Source: Bacteroidota bacterium (GTDB lineage: Bacteria; Bacteroidota; Bacteroidia; Chitinophagales; Chitinophagaceae). Taken from it: DNA of 46,987 nt. The position numbers were made by a program, and so were the translations under genes. How positions within the stretch are numbered: position 1 is the first letter of the stretch; the number at the start of each line of letters is the position of its first letter. The DNA lies in contig JAKQEA010000187.1 of assembly GCA_029558715.1 (NCBI GenBank), positions 1-46,987 on the forward strand, given 5' to 3'. Under the pieces are notes generated by a model that saw nothing but the letters and a program-made list of their open reading frames with translations, made no database searches and was not told the origin of the DNA. Shown piece after piece: positions 15,071 to 23,463 of the stretch.

Positions 15071-16615
15071 ATGAGTACACAACATTTATCTGAACAGGAG
15101 CAATTGCGCCGGGAGAAACTGGCAGAACTGATTATGATGGGTATTGAGCCTTATCCTGCTCCCCTTTTTCCGGTTAACAGCAATTCTGTTTATATAAAAG
15201 CGAATTATAAAGAAGAAACCAAAGACCAATTCCAGGATGTATGTCTTGCAGGCCGTGTAATGAGTGTTCGGGATATGGGCAAGGCTAATTTTGCAGTTAT
15301 ACAGGATGCTTACGGACGTATACAATTATATCTTAAAAGAGATGACATCTGTCCCGGGGAAGATAAATCGCAATATGATATTGTATGGAAGAAACTGACG
15401 GATATTGGTGACATAATTGGCATCCGTGGTTATGCTTTTATTACCAAAACAGGAGAAACTTCCGTGCATGTAAAAGAACTTACTATTCTCAGTAAGTCTC
15501 TGCGTCCATTACCCATTGTAAAAGAAGCCGACGGCCAAACATTTGATGCAGTGACTGATCCTGAATTCAAATACCGTCAGCGCTATGCAGACCTTATCAT
15601 CAATCCTGCGGTAAAAGAAACATTTATAAAAAGAACAAAGCTGATCAATTCCATCCGTGAATTCCTGAATAACCAGGGGGCACTGGAAGTAGACACTCCT
15701 GTATTGCAAAGTATCCCCGGTGGTGCTGCGGCCCGGCCATTCGTTACACACCATAACGCATTGGATATCCCTTTATACCTGAGAATAGCCAATGAACTTT
15801 ATTTAAAAAGGTTAATTGTTGGTGGTTTCGACTGGGTATACGAATTCAGCCGCAATTTCCGCAATGAAGGGATGGATCGTACACATAATCCTGAGTTTAC
15901 TATCCTTGAATTTTATACAGCGTATAAAGATTACTTCTGGATGATGGAAACCACGGAGCAATTGCTGGAAAAAGCAGCGATGGATGTATGTACCACTACT
16001 GATGTAACCGTTGGTGACAAAACTATTTCGTTTAAAGCCCCCTTCAAACGTATCAGTATATATGATGCGATCCGGGAACATACCGGCTTTGATGTAAGCC
16101 GTATGAATGAAGAGCAACTCCGTTCTGTGTGTAAACAACTGCATATACAGGTTGACAATACAATGGGCAAGGGCAAACTCATTGATGAGCTCTTTGGCGG
16201 AAAATGTGAACACCATTATGTACAACCCACCTTCATTATTGATTATCCTGTAGAAATGAGCCCCCTGACAAAAAAACACCGGGATAAACAAGGGTTGGTT
16301 GAGAGATTTGAGCTTATCATCAACGGAAAGGAAATTGCAAATGCCTATAGTGAATTGAATGATCCTATTGATCAGCGGGAACGATTTGAAGAACAGGCAA
16401 AATTGATGGAAAGAGGAGATGATGAAGCCATGTTCATCGACTATGATTTTCTGAGGGCATTGGAGTATGGTATGCCCCCTACGGCAGGTATCGGGTTTGG
16501 TATCGACAGGCTTTGTATGCTGCTCACCAATAATGTATCAATACAGGATGTATTGTTATTTCCTCAAATGCGACCGGAGCAGAGGCAGGAAGCTGCTGGT
16601 GAAACAAAAGAATAA
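15071..16615 (+). CDS. lysS: Lysine--tRNA ligase (class II)
   Basis: A 514-residue class II lysyl-tRNA synthetase that charges tRNA-Lys with lysine in the cytoplasm. The N-terminal OB-fold (about 55-145) contains VCLAGRVMSVRDMGKANFAVI. The catalytic core has motif 1 around NNQGALEVDTPVL, motif 2 FRNEGMDRTHNPEFT and motif 3 GIGFGIDRLCMLLTN near the C terminus. An in-frame upstream extension to 14834 would overlap the previous gene and the terminator. ATG 15071 starts with MSTQHLSEQEQLRREKL, the normal beginning for the family, and the length is normal. The gene stands alone between two terminators. Confidence 0.97.
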   Translation: MSTQHLSEQEQLRREKLAELIMMGIEPYPAPLFPVNSNSVYIKANYKEETKDQFQDVCLAGRVMSVRDMGKANFAVIQDAYGRIQLYLKRDDICPGEDKSQYDIVWKKLTDIGDIIGIRGYAFITKTGETSVHVKELTILSKSLRPLPIVKEADGQTFDAVTDPEFKYRQRYADLIINPAVKETFIKRTKLINSIREFLNNQGALEVDTPVLQSIPGGAAARPFVTHHNALDIPLYLRIANELYLKRLIVGGFDWVYEFSRNFRNEGMDRTHNPEFTILEFYTAYKDYFWMMETTEQLLEKAAMDVCTTTDVTVGDKTISFKAPFKRISIYDAIREHTGFDVSRMNEEQLRSVCKQLHIQVDNTMGKGKLIDELFGGKCEHHYVQPTFIIDYPVEMSPLTKKHRDKQGLVERFELIINGKEIANAYSELNDPIDQRERFEEQAKLMERGDDEAMFIDYDFLRALEYGMPPTAGIGFGIDRLCMLLTNNVSIQDVLLFPQMRPEQRQEAAGETKE

Positions 16616-16636
16616 ATATTGTCTCAATAAATTTTT

Positions 16637-16666
16637 AAAGCCTTTCCCTATAACGGAAAGGCTTTT
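16637..16666 (+). terminator. Rho-independent terminator after lysS
   Basis: AAAGCCTTTCC (16638-16648) pairs with GGAAAGGCTTT (16655-16665) around a 6-7 base loop, just after the lysS stop at 16615, and is followed by T/A residues. Confidence 0.8.
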
Positions 16667-16760
16667 AATTGCACAAATTAGAAACAACCCAAAATGAGTT
16701 GTTGCAACATCCATAAATTTTTTGTAGGTTTCGGTAATCAAAACCAATAGTATAAAATGA

Positions 16761-16811
16761 ACCATAAAATTTTCGAGCTATTATACCAACCGGCGATGAA
16801 AATTTTATGGT
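16761..16811. repeat. Perfect 14-bp inverted repeat
   Basis: ACCATAAAATTTTC (16761-16774) and GAAAATTTTATGGT (16798-16811) are perfect inverted copies, 23 bases apart. The repeat lies 40 bases before the DoxX-like gene. It could be a stable RNA hairpin, a two-site operator or the remnant of a small mobile element. Confidence 0.6.
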
Positions 16812-16851
16812 GAGTAACATGTGGCAAATTCTCAAAAACTAAAATATACAC

Positions 16852-17199
16852 ATGAAACCGTTTATTCCCTCTAAACTTGCTGAAGTTGTATTTGCTCTTG
16901 TAATAGCTTATTTCGGTTACCTACATTTAAAAAATGCCGGGGCTATGAGTGGCATGGTGCCGGATTATTTCCCCGGTGATGGAAAAATCTGGATTTACAT
17001 AACAGGCGCAGGATTTGTTTTAGCAGCTATTGCTATCCTTACTGATATACAGAAAGTGCTGGCTTGCTATTTACTGGCGGCTGTGCTGTTAATCTTTGTC
17101 TTTACCATTCATCTTAAATCCTTTGATACGAATGCTTCAGGGGTATTAAAAGATACAGCCATGGCCATGGCGGCCATCCTGATTGGCAATAAGAAATAA
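16852..17199 (+). CDS. DoxX-like small membrane protein
   Basis: A 115-residue protein with four hydrophobic segments (about 8-27, 46-64, 68-86 and 98-112), and a GMVPDYFPGDGKIWIYITG loop between the first two. This matches the DoxX/DoxD-like family of four-helix membrane proteins. In several bacteria such proteins are linked to thiol or redox balance, but the function of this subtype is not established. It is a single gene between an inverted repeat upstream and a strong terminator downstream. Confidence 0.75.
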   Translation: MKPFIPSKLAEVVFALVIAYFGYLHLKNAGAMSGMVPDYFPGDGKIWIYITGAGFVLAAIAILTDIQKVLACYLLAAVLLIFVFTIHLKSFDTNASGVLKDTAMAMAAILIGNKK

Positions 17200-17222
17200 T
17201 TACTGGTTAGTGGCCCTCTGTA

Positions 17223-17250
17223 AAAACATCCCGCCGAGGCGGGATGTTTT
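17223..17250. terminator. Perfect 13-bp bidirectional terminator
   Basis: AAAACATCCCGCC (17223-17235) and GGCGGGATGTTTT (17238-17250) are perfectly complementary. A run of A before and of T after lets it work in both directions, for the DoxX-like gene on the plus strand and the gene ending at 17296 on the minus strand. Confidence 0.85.
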
Positions 17251-17295
17251 GTTCTAATCCTCACGGATTCCAATTTTAAGCATTTAGTAAATACA

Positions 17296-17871
17296 TTAGT
17301 GATAGCTCTGCTTATGGTAAAATGCATTTGTCCTTAAAATTATTATCGGTCGTAAAAAAACACACTGAATACCCAATAGTCCCTTTTCACTTTCGCCTGC
17401 ATCGTAAAGTCCGTTGTGGTTAAAATTTAAATTTGCTTCCCAGTTAACAGTATCTAATTTAGAAATTTTAAAACATAAGCATATTTGCCCATTCACCATT
17501 TTTGCGTCATGAAAAAAATTAAACTCCAAAGGCTGAACGTACCAGGTACTTTTTGAAAACTTGCCTTTGGCAATTGCCGGCATTCCTTTTAAGGTATGCT
17601 CCACCGCTTCAAGCATAATAGCAGGTCTCTTTACAGAAAAGCGGATACTGTCAATAAAACCACCTTCATTAATCTTGAATCTTACATAAAAGTTGTAATA
17701 GCTGTCCAGACTTTTACATAAAGTGTCATGGTATTTATTTATTTCCTTGTGAAAATAAAGCTTGTATTCCTCCTCTGATTGAATTTTAATTTTTCCCTGA
17801 CAAAATCCCGGGTTAAAAAATAAAGCAGTCAGAGCGGAAAGAAGGACAATTTTATAGCCGTTAATTATCAT
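17296..17871 (-). CDS. Exported protein with possible TonB C-terminal-like fold
   Basis: A 191-residue protein with a signal peptide (about 1-24, ending NPGFCQG). The middle region (about 60-125) reads YNFYVRFKINEGGFIDSIRF, then AVEHTLKGMPAIAKGKF, then VQPLEFNFF. This is the strand-helix-strand order of the TonB C-terminal (energy-transducer) domain seen in many Bacteroidota exported proteins. The N-terminal membrane anchor and proline-rich linker of real TonB are absent, so it is not a classical energy transducer. The last 25 residues (LGIQCVFLRPIIILRTN) are hydrophobic and unexplained. The domain match is suggestive only. Confidence 0.45.
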   Translation of the reverse strand: MIINGYKIVLLSALTALFFNPGFCQGKIKIQSEEEYKLYFHKEINKYHDTLCKSLDSYYNFYVRFKINEGGFIDSIRFSVKRPAIMLEAVEHTLKGMPAIAKGKFSKSTWYVQPLEFNFFHDAKMVNGQICLCFKISKLDTVNWEANLNFNHNGLYDAGESEKGLLGIQCVFLRPIIILRTNAFYHKQSYH

Positions 17872-18063
17872 AAAAAAAATATTTTGATATAATAAGATTA
17901 ATTCAACTTGAAATTTCTTCCGGTAGCTTTTATCGTGCCTCTGCCAGGAAGTTCTCCATTTTTTAAGTGTAAAAAGAGTATAAATTTAAAATTATAGCCG
18001 GATTAACAATTCCTCTATTTTACTTTAACAGAGTTGATGTTTTCTTTACGAAAACAAACCATC

Positions 18064-18651
18064 ATGCAAAAGAAACTTTTACTCATCATCACCAGCTGCC
18101 TGTATAGTTTTATTAGTTTCAGCCAGGTAAAAAAAGGAACGATAACAGGCAATTTTAAATTCAGTGACCTGCAATCTGCCAGGCTGAGAAACAGCAACAA
18201 CTATACAAATACCAATCTAAACGCTACTCCCGGAATAGGGTACTTTATTAAAGATAATCTTGAAATTGGTGTTGGATTTAATTATAATCTGTTCCGTTAC
18301 AAATTCAATGGTGTAACAGGCATATATTCCCAACGAAGTAATTCGTTTGGAATTAATGCGTACAGCAATTATTATTTTGGTAAAGGGAGATTCAAACCCT
18401 ATTTAACTTTTCAAACAGGCTGGCAATACACCGATGGCTCTTACACAGAGTCTGGGATTAAAAATAATTTTAGCAGCAACCGGTTTTATATTGGCTCCGG
18501 CATCGGGCTAAACTATAATATCAGTAAAAAGATAGCCCTGTTTACTGAGGCTACTTATCAAGTAAATAATCCCTTAAAAGATAATAGCAGTGGTCACTTT
18601 AACCTTGGCGGTGGAATACGTATTTTCTTTAACCGCAAGAAGAAAAACTAA
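18064..18651 (+). CDS. Outer membrane beta-barrel protein
   Basis: A 195-residue exported protein. The start ATG 18064 gives the clean signal MQKKLLLIITSCLYSFISFSQ; the frame is open to 18034, but that would add ten residues before the signal. The mature protein alternates short strands and turns (ATPGIGYFIKDNLEIGVGF, FGINAYSNYYFGKGRFKPYL, FNLGGGIRIFF) and ends in an aromatic strand, typical of small OmpW/PorT-like eight-stranded barrels. Its stop codon overlaps the stop of the convergent SDR gene by 4 bases. The function is unknown. Confidence 0.7.
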   Translation: MQKKLLLIITSCLYSFISFSQVKKGTITGNFKFSDLQSARLRNSNNYTNTNLNATPGIGYFIKDNLEIGVGFNYNLFRYKFNGVTGIYSQRSNSFGINAYSNYYFGKGRFKPYLTFQTGWQYTDGSYTESGIKNNFSSNRFYIGSGIGLNYNISKKIALFTEATYQVNNPLKDNSSGHFNLGGGIRIFFNRKKKN

Positions 18652-19466
18652 ACAAACAAATCATTATATAACTGTGCTCCCGGCACCACCGAATAAGCTG
18701 AAAGATCAGTAATGCCTTCTTTGGCCAACACCTGCTCATCAATAAACAGGTTACCGGTACATGCGGTAGAAGTTTGGCGTAAAATATAATAAGCAGCATC
18801 AGCCAGAATATCCGGCGTACGGCTCATATTAGCCAGCATGGCACCGCCTAATAAATTTCTTACAGCAGCTGTGTCAATGGTAGTTCTTGGCCATAGGGCA
18901 TTGGCGGCTATCCTGTCTTTGGCCAATTCCTTAGCCCAGCCAATCGTCATCATGCTCATATTATACTTTGTAATGGTATAGGCCACATGCTTTTCAAACC
19001 ACTTTGGATCCAAATTGATGGGTGGTGACAAAGTAAGTATATGCGGGTTAACTGATTTTTTTAAATGCGGAATACAGGCTTTGGTTACAAAAAATGTTCC
19101 CCGCACATTAATATCATGCATCAGGTCAAAACGTTTGGGTTCCGTTTGTTCTGTCGTAGTTAAAGAAATAGCAGAAGCATTGTTAACCAGTATATCTATC
19201 CCGCCAAAAGCTGCTACGGTTTTATCAATCACATTTTGCACCTGGTCTTCAAAGCGGATATCACATTGCACAGCTAATGCTTTACCCCCCGCAGCTTCTA
19301 TTTCTGCAGCAGCTGAAAAAATAGTTCCTCCGAGTTTTGCATTTTCTTCCACACTTTTGGCAGCTATTACAATATTGGCTCCTTCTTTTGCCAATCGCAA
19401 AGCAATGGCTTTTCCTATTCCTCTTGTAGCTCCGGTAATGATGGCGGTTTTGTTCTGAAACAACAT
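18648..19466 (-). CDS. SDR family oxidoreductase, HSDL2-like
   Basis: A 272-residue short-chain dehydrogenase. It has cofactor motif TGATRGIG (11-18), NNASA in place of NNAG, and a YTITK (Tyr-x3-Lys) catalytic pair preceded by LTLSPPINLDP. This resembles the hydroxysteroid-dehydrogenase-like protein 2 group, in which that segment is conserved (SPP with KWFEKHVAYT). The substrate of the bacterial members is unknown; acyl- or steroid-like compounds are suspected. The frame opens at 19556, but ATG 19466 starts at MLFQNKTAIITG, the usual N terminus. It lies 46 bases downstream of the aldo/keto reductase on the same strand and is probably co-transcribed with it. Confidence 0.85.
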   Translation of the reverse strand: MLFQNKTAIITGATRGIGKAIALRLAKEGANIVIAAKSVEENAKLGGTIFSAAAEIEAAGGKALAVQCDIRFEDQVQNVIDKTVAAFGGIDILVNNASAISLTTTEQTEPKRFDLMHDINVRGTFFVTKACIPHLKKSVNPHILTLSPPINLDPKWFEKHVAYTITKYNMSMMTIGWAKELAKDRIAANALWPRTTIDTAAVRNLLGGAMLANMSRTPDILADAAYYILRQTSTACTGNLFIDEQVLAKEGITDLSAYSVVPGAQLYNDLFV

Positions 19467-19512
19467 ATAGTTCTCTTTTAAATTAATTAATCGGCACAGC
19501 CAGGAGGAAGTC

Positions 19513-20502
19513 TTAATGTTCCGGCAATACAGGTTTGGTTTGTACAATATCTTCAATTTTCTGCATCACTTCTTCATTCAGTTTTGGCAAAGCATCCAGT
19601 GCTTTCAGGTTTTGCAGTAACTGTTCTTTTTTGGTGGCTCCCAATATCGCTGTTGTTACATTCGGGTTTTTAATACACCAGGCTATGCTCAGTTCTGCCA
19701 TTGATATGCCCAGCTCTTTTGCTAACACTGCCAAGCCTCTTACTTTACTCAGCATATCATCTTTCAGCCAGCGATCTTTCAACCAGTCAAATCCTGTAAG
19801 GCCAAACCTGCTTCCCTCGGGAATACCATCATTATATTTACCACTTAGTAACCCGGAAGCAAGGGGGCTCCAGATAGTAGTTCCCAGTCCAACCGTTTTG
19901 AACAGCATTAAGAATTCATTTTCGATTTTATTTCTCTCCAGCAAATTATACTGTGGCTGCTCCATAGAAGGACCAATCAATCCATACTGTTGTGCCACCC
20001 GGTGTGCTTCCATAATTTCCACCCCGCTCCATTCACTGGTGCCCCAGTATAAAATCTTTCCCTGTTGTATAAGGTTATGCATTGTCCATACTACTTCCTC
20101 AACAGGCACTTTCTTATCAGGGCGGTGACAGAAATATAAATCAAGATAATCTGTTTGCAGTCGTTGCAGTGCTTCGTGGCAGGCTTCTACCAAATGTTTT
20201 CTGCTTAATCCTGTTTGATTGGGTTTATTAGCCGTTCCCCGCCAGCCCCAAAAAGCTTTCGATGAAACCGTATAGGAAGTCCTGTCCCAATTTTTCTTTT
20301 TCAACACCCTTCCCATCATCTTCTCACTTTCACCCAGGGCATATACTTCTGCATTATCAAAAAAATTCACTCCGTGATCATACGCAATACCCATCAGTTC
20401 ATCCGCGATAGTATCATTGATCTGTTTGTGAAAGCTTACCCAACTGCCAAAAGATAATACACTCAGCTGCAGACCGGTTTTGCCCATGTAACGATATTCC
20501 AT
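19513..20502 (-). CDS. Aldo/keto reductase (potassium-channel beta-subunit-like)
   Basis: A 329-residue aldo/keto reductase that should reduce aldehydes or ketones with NADPH in the cytoplasm. The catalytic tetrad is complete: Asp49, Tyr54, Lys82 and His126 (FFDNAEVYALG, VSSKAF, YFCHRPD). The sequence resembles the AKR6 / Kv-beta group (MEYRYMGKTGLQLSVLSFGSW, then SPLASGLLSGKYN). The length is full. It precedes an HSDL2-like SDR on the same strand. Several AKR6-like bacterial proteins act on methylglyoxal and other aldehydes, but the substrate here is not evident. Confidence 0.88.
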   Translation of the reverse strand: MEYRYMGKTGLQLSVLSFGSWVSFHKQINDTIADELMGIAYDHGVNFFDNAEVYALGESEKMMGRVLKKKNWDRTSYTVSSKAFWGWRGTANKPNQTGLSRKHLVEACHEALQRLQTDYLDLYFCHRPDKKVPVEEVVWTMHNLIQQGKILYWGTSEWSGVEIMEAHRVAQQYGLIGPSMEQPQYNLLERNKIENEFLMLFKTVGLGTTIWSPLASGLLSGKYNDGIPEGSRFGLTGFDWLKDRWLKDDMLSKVRGLAVLAKELGISMAELSIAWCIKNPNVTTAILGATKKEQLLQNLKALDALPKLNEEVMQKIEDIVQTKPVLPEH

Positions 20503-20588
20503 ATACTCTTATTCTGAATTGTAATAGAAGCTGAACTACAAAAACCGAAGGTAAGCGAAGTTAATAACAGAACTGTGCTGTTGCGTTG

Positions 20589-21167
20589 TTATTCCGGAAA
20601 ACCGTTTTGTGAAACTTTCATATTACCGGTAGATTCTTTGAACATGATCCTTTTGAGGTCCTGTGTGGCTTCCAGGCCTTTTCCTCCATAGATATTTTTT
20701 CCAATGCCATGATAAGTAGCATACTTATCTGTATAGAACATCCGGGTGGTTTGGTCCCACCAAAGGTCTGGCGACCGGAGTGTATCACCTTTCAACGTAA
20801 TTACCACCACACTATCCCTGAGGTACACTTTATTCAGGTTCTCATAATAGATACCATATTTACTATCCAGCCAGGTTTCTAATTTGGTACTATCATCATA
20901 AAAATCACAATGCAGTTTTTTAGGAAACTCGACAGATATAGTATCTCCTGCTACCCTTATCATCAATGGAGCTGTCAGTTTTGCTTTTAGTTTTCCATCC
21001 TGGCTCAGGTAACTTTCAATATTGGTGGCTTCTTCTTTTAATACCACCCTTTTTGTCCAGTCTTGCAATACCTTATCATCATTTTCGCAGGCCATAACAA
21101 AAAAACAGCCGGCAATGATATAGGCTGTTTTTACAATTATTTTATATGAAAACGACATGCAAGACAT
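20589..21167 (-). CDS. lptC: LPS export ABC transporter periplasmic protein LptC
   Basis: A 192-residue LptC-type protein, which passes lipopolysaccharide from the LptBFG transporter to the periplasmic LptA bridge. The N-terminal hydrophobic segment (about 9-26) ends in a lipobox-like V-M-A-C, as in many Bacteroidota LptC lipoproteins. The periplasmic part has the OstA-like strand series: ESYLSQDGKLKAKLTAPLM, then VEFPKKLHCDFYDD, then AKYGIYYENLNKVYLRDSV-type repeats, then GDTLRSPDLWWDQTTRMFYT. It follows the outer-membrane-protein gene and coaX on the minus strand, the common local order in this phylum. Confidence 0.85.
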   Translation of the reverse strand: MSCMSFSYKIIVKTAYIIAGCFFVMACENDDKVLQDWTKRVVLKEEATNIESYLSQDGKLKAKLTAPLMIRVAGDTISVEFPKKLHCDFYDDSTKLETWLDSKYGIYYENLNKVYLRDSVVVITLKGDTLRSPDLWWDQTTRMFYTDKYATYHGIGKNIYGGKGLEATQDLKRIMFKESTGNMKVSQNGFPE

Positions 21168-21212
21168 ACAGGTATTCTTGTAAGCCTTTTGTTAAGTAAA
21201 GGCCTGAAGGAC

Positions 21213-22631
21213 TTAATCGTATTTCCGTTTTACAAACCAGATATCGCTGAGTGAAAACCCGAGAGAGAACCTGAACAGATTTTCCCTGAGGACATTATCA
21301 TCATTTCCTCTTTTCAAATACTCAAAAGCCATATTGATAAAGGTAACCTGGTTAGGCGCCTGCCGGCTGATGCCTATTGGCAATCCCAATCCAAAGCTTC
21401 CGCCAAACTGGGGCAGCTTTTTACCCACTTTTACATAATCAGGACCGGTGATGAAGCCAAACCGATAAGCAATATTGCTGAAATAATTTCTCTTGGGAAC
21501 AGGGCTGATTTGTGCACCTACTCTTAGTTCCCATTTATTCTGTACAGAATCTGATTGTCCGTAAAAACGATAGTTATCCCAGTTTTGATTATTAAAATCA
21601 ATCCCCAGCATCCAGCCTCCTTCCTTATTAGGCACGGCAAATTTTTGCAGCATGAACCCAATAGTATATGAAGAGGGCAGTTCCACTTTTCCTTTCAGAT
21701 CCCGCAGATCAGAAACGCTGTCAAGTCTTACATTACCGAGGTTTTCGTCATACACATAAGTTTCCCTTAACCTGTCCTGAGAGCCATTTAGTTTTTGCGA
21801 CCAGTTGCCATATGCACCAAGAGTAAGCATCATTTTTTCTGTTATTGGAAGCCTGTATTGAACACCGGCATTAAAATATAAATTGCCGTAGTTGGTTCTT
21901 GTTTCATAGTTGGCCCTGTAGTATTCTACTGTATCATTAATTAATACCCTTCTTGTGCTATAATCTTTTTCACCAAAGAGGTATCCTGCGTTGAATCCAA
22001 CACTAAGTTTTTCTTCCAGTCCTTTCTTTTCTCTTCTATACAGGCCGAATCCTGTTCCTATTGAAGCGAGATAAGAACCCCCATCGCCTTCAAACAAAGT
22101 GCTTGCATTTTCAATGGGCAAACCAGTAACAGGATCTTTTAGTACTTCGTTACGGATGATCTTGTAACTGATTCTTGAAACCGGCCTCAAACCAAAACTC
22201 AATCCCCAGTTCTGCTTCAGTGGTACACCTACCTGCACGTAAGAGAACAATGCATTACTGGTAGTAAACTTTTGCGCTACAGAAGGTTCTCTGAGTGTGC
22301 GGTTTTCAAAATTTAACCCGAGGTCCAGAACAGCCCTGCCCGAGCTTAATTTTTTTGATTTCTTTTCCCGGTAAGCCTGGAAAGAGGAATAAGAAGCCGG
22401 GTTGCTGAAATTAATAGCCATATTGTCAATATAGCCGGCTGAAACACCGGCCATACCACGGTTGACAATATTGGTAGAAGGAACCAGGTCGCCTATACCA
22501 TACCGGGAATAAGGGGAGTTATCCTGCGAAAAAACAGGGGAAACAGCAGCCAGGATCAAAACCACAAACGTCCACTTTTTGCTGTGTAACGCCTTGATTT
22601 TCTTAGGGGTTATTAACTTCACTAATTGCAT
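21213..22631 (-). CDS. Outer membrane protein of the coaX-lptC locus
   Basis: A 472-residue beta-barrel protein. The signal peptide ends AVSPVFSQ near residue 36, and the mature N terminus NSPYSRYGIGDLVPSTNIVNRGMAG is the hallmark of a widespread Bacteroidota outer-membrane protein encoded between coaX and lptC. The rest is a long FadL/OMP_P1-like barrel with many strands ending in aromatic residues (LYFNAGVQYRLPI, GWMLGIDFNNQNW). Its start overlaps the end of coaX by 29 bases; no later ATG retains the signal peptide, so the overlap is probably real. Its place next to lptC hints at an envelope-assembly or lipid role. Function is not proven. Confidence 0.75.
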   Translation of the reverse strand: MQLVKLITPKKIKALHSKKWTFVVLILAAVSPVFSQDNSPYSRYGIGDLVPSTNIVNRGMAGVSAGYIDNMAINFSNPASYSSFQAYREKKSKKLSSGRAVLDLGLNFENRTLREPSVAQKFTTSNALFSYVQVGVPLKQNWGLSFGLRPVSRISYKIIRNEVLKDPVTGLPIENASTLFEGDGGSYLASIGTGFGLYRREKKGLEEKLSVGFNAGYLFGEKDYSTRRVLINDTVEYYRANYETRTNYGNLYFNAGVQYRLPITEKMMLTLGAYGNWSQKLNGSQDRLRETYVYDENLGNVRLDSVSDLRDLKGKVELPSSYTIGFMLQKFAVPNKEGGWMLGIDFNNQNWDNYRFYGQSDSVQNKWELRVGAQISPVPKRNYFSNIAYRFGFITGPDYVKVGKKLPQFGGSFGLGLPIGISRQAPNQVTFINMAFEYLKRGNDDNVLRENLFRFSLGFSLSDIWFVKRKYD

Positions 22632-23331
22632 ACAGACCTTTAAATATTAAATCAGGGTCTGCAAATATCTTGTTTTTAAGGTGTGAAGCCAAATAGACTA
22701 TATCACCCCCGGTTAAAAGGACGTTAATGTTCCGGTATTTCTCCCGGTATGCTTCAATAAACCCATCCATTTCCTTAGCCATACCCAATACTACTCCGGA
22801 GAGAATATTGGTCGTTGTATCATAGCCAATCAGCGGCACATTGCTGTCAGCCTTTACTAAAGGAAGTTTGGCTGTGTAATAATTCAGCGACTTTAACCGC
22901 ATTTCCAGTCCGGGTGAGATAGCGCCACCTACAAACTCATGGTATTTATTAATGAAATTGTAAGTAATACAAGAGCCCATCCCAATTACCAGGTTATTAA
23001 AAGCAGGGTAATAATGAACGGCTGCCGCACACAAAGCCAGCCTGTCTGCACCAATCGTTTCCGGTTTGCCTACCGGTGTGGTAAAAGCTACTTTGGTAAG
23101 ATGGCTTAACTTATGAAATTTAGTGGCAGCAGATAATAAATCCTCTACTTCCGGATTATGATTGACCACTGATGACAGAATAGATTTAGCCGGCTTGAAA
23201 GTTTGGAGAAGTGATTGAATGGTCGTTGCCTGGTCATCTGCCAGTACAACTGCTTCTTTCATTTCTGCTCTATGAAAGACGGCTACTTTTTTTCGTGTAT
23301 TACCAAAATCAAAGCAAAGGGTGATTGACAT
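22603..23331 (-). CDS. coaX: Type III pantothenate kinase
   Basis: A 242-residue ASKHA-fold kinase that makes 4'-phosphopantothenate, the first step of coenzyme A synthesis, and is not inhibited by CoA. Motif 1 is FDFGNTRKK (Asp8) and motif 2 is PETIGADRLA (Asp96). The third motif, usually D-x-G-T-x-x-T-x-D, reads IGMGSCITYN (about 116-125), so its acidic residues are replaced. As far as I recall, Bacteroidota enzymes often have a G-T-C-I-T-Y-N variant, so activity is still likely. A -7 box (TACATTTG) ends only 4 bases before the ATG, so the mRNA may be leaderless. Confidence 0.9.
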   Translation of the reverse strand: MSITLCFDFGNTRKKVAVFHRAEMKEAVVLADDQATTIQSLLQTFKPAKSILSSVVNHNPEVEDLLSAATKFHKLSHLTKVAFTTPVGKPETIGADRLALCAAAVHYYPAFNNLVIGMGSCITYNFINKYHEFVGGAISPGLEMRLKSLNYYTAKLPLVKADSNVPLIGYDTTTNILSGVVLGMAKEMDGFIEAYREKYRNINVLLTGGDIVYLASHLKNKIFADPDLIFKGLYAISEVNNP

Positions 23332-23335
23332 GCAA

Positions 23336-23343
23336 CAAATGTA
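23336..23343 (-). promoter_or_regulatory. coaX: -7 promoter box before coaX (TACATTTG)
   Basis: Read on the minus strand, TACATTTG matches the TAnnTTTG consensus and is followed by only 4 bases before the coaX ATG. No TTG lies at the usual -33 distance. Transcription would begin at or next to the start codon. Confidence 0.35.
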
Positions 23344-23463
23344 AGGCCTTCTTATAATTTTTTCTTTTCCACTGACAACAAGAAGACTTTTCCTTGTCTT
23401 CGGATTAATTCCACCTGATTATTATGAGCTTTAGAGGGGCCTTAAAAAAGTTGAAGAGAAATT

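Noticed and set aside
18648-18651. Overlapping stop codons of convergent genes
   Set aside because: This is a common compact arrangement in bacteria and carries no special meaning here.
19467-19556. N-terminal extension of the HSDL2-like SDR by 30 residues
   Set aside because: The added sequence overlaps the aldo/keto reductase gene and has no SDR resemblance. The family start is MLFQNKTAIITG.
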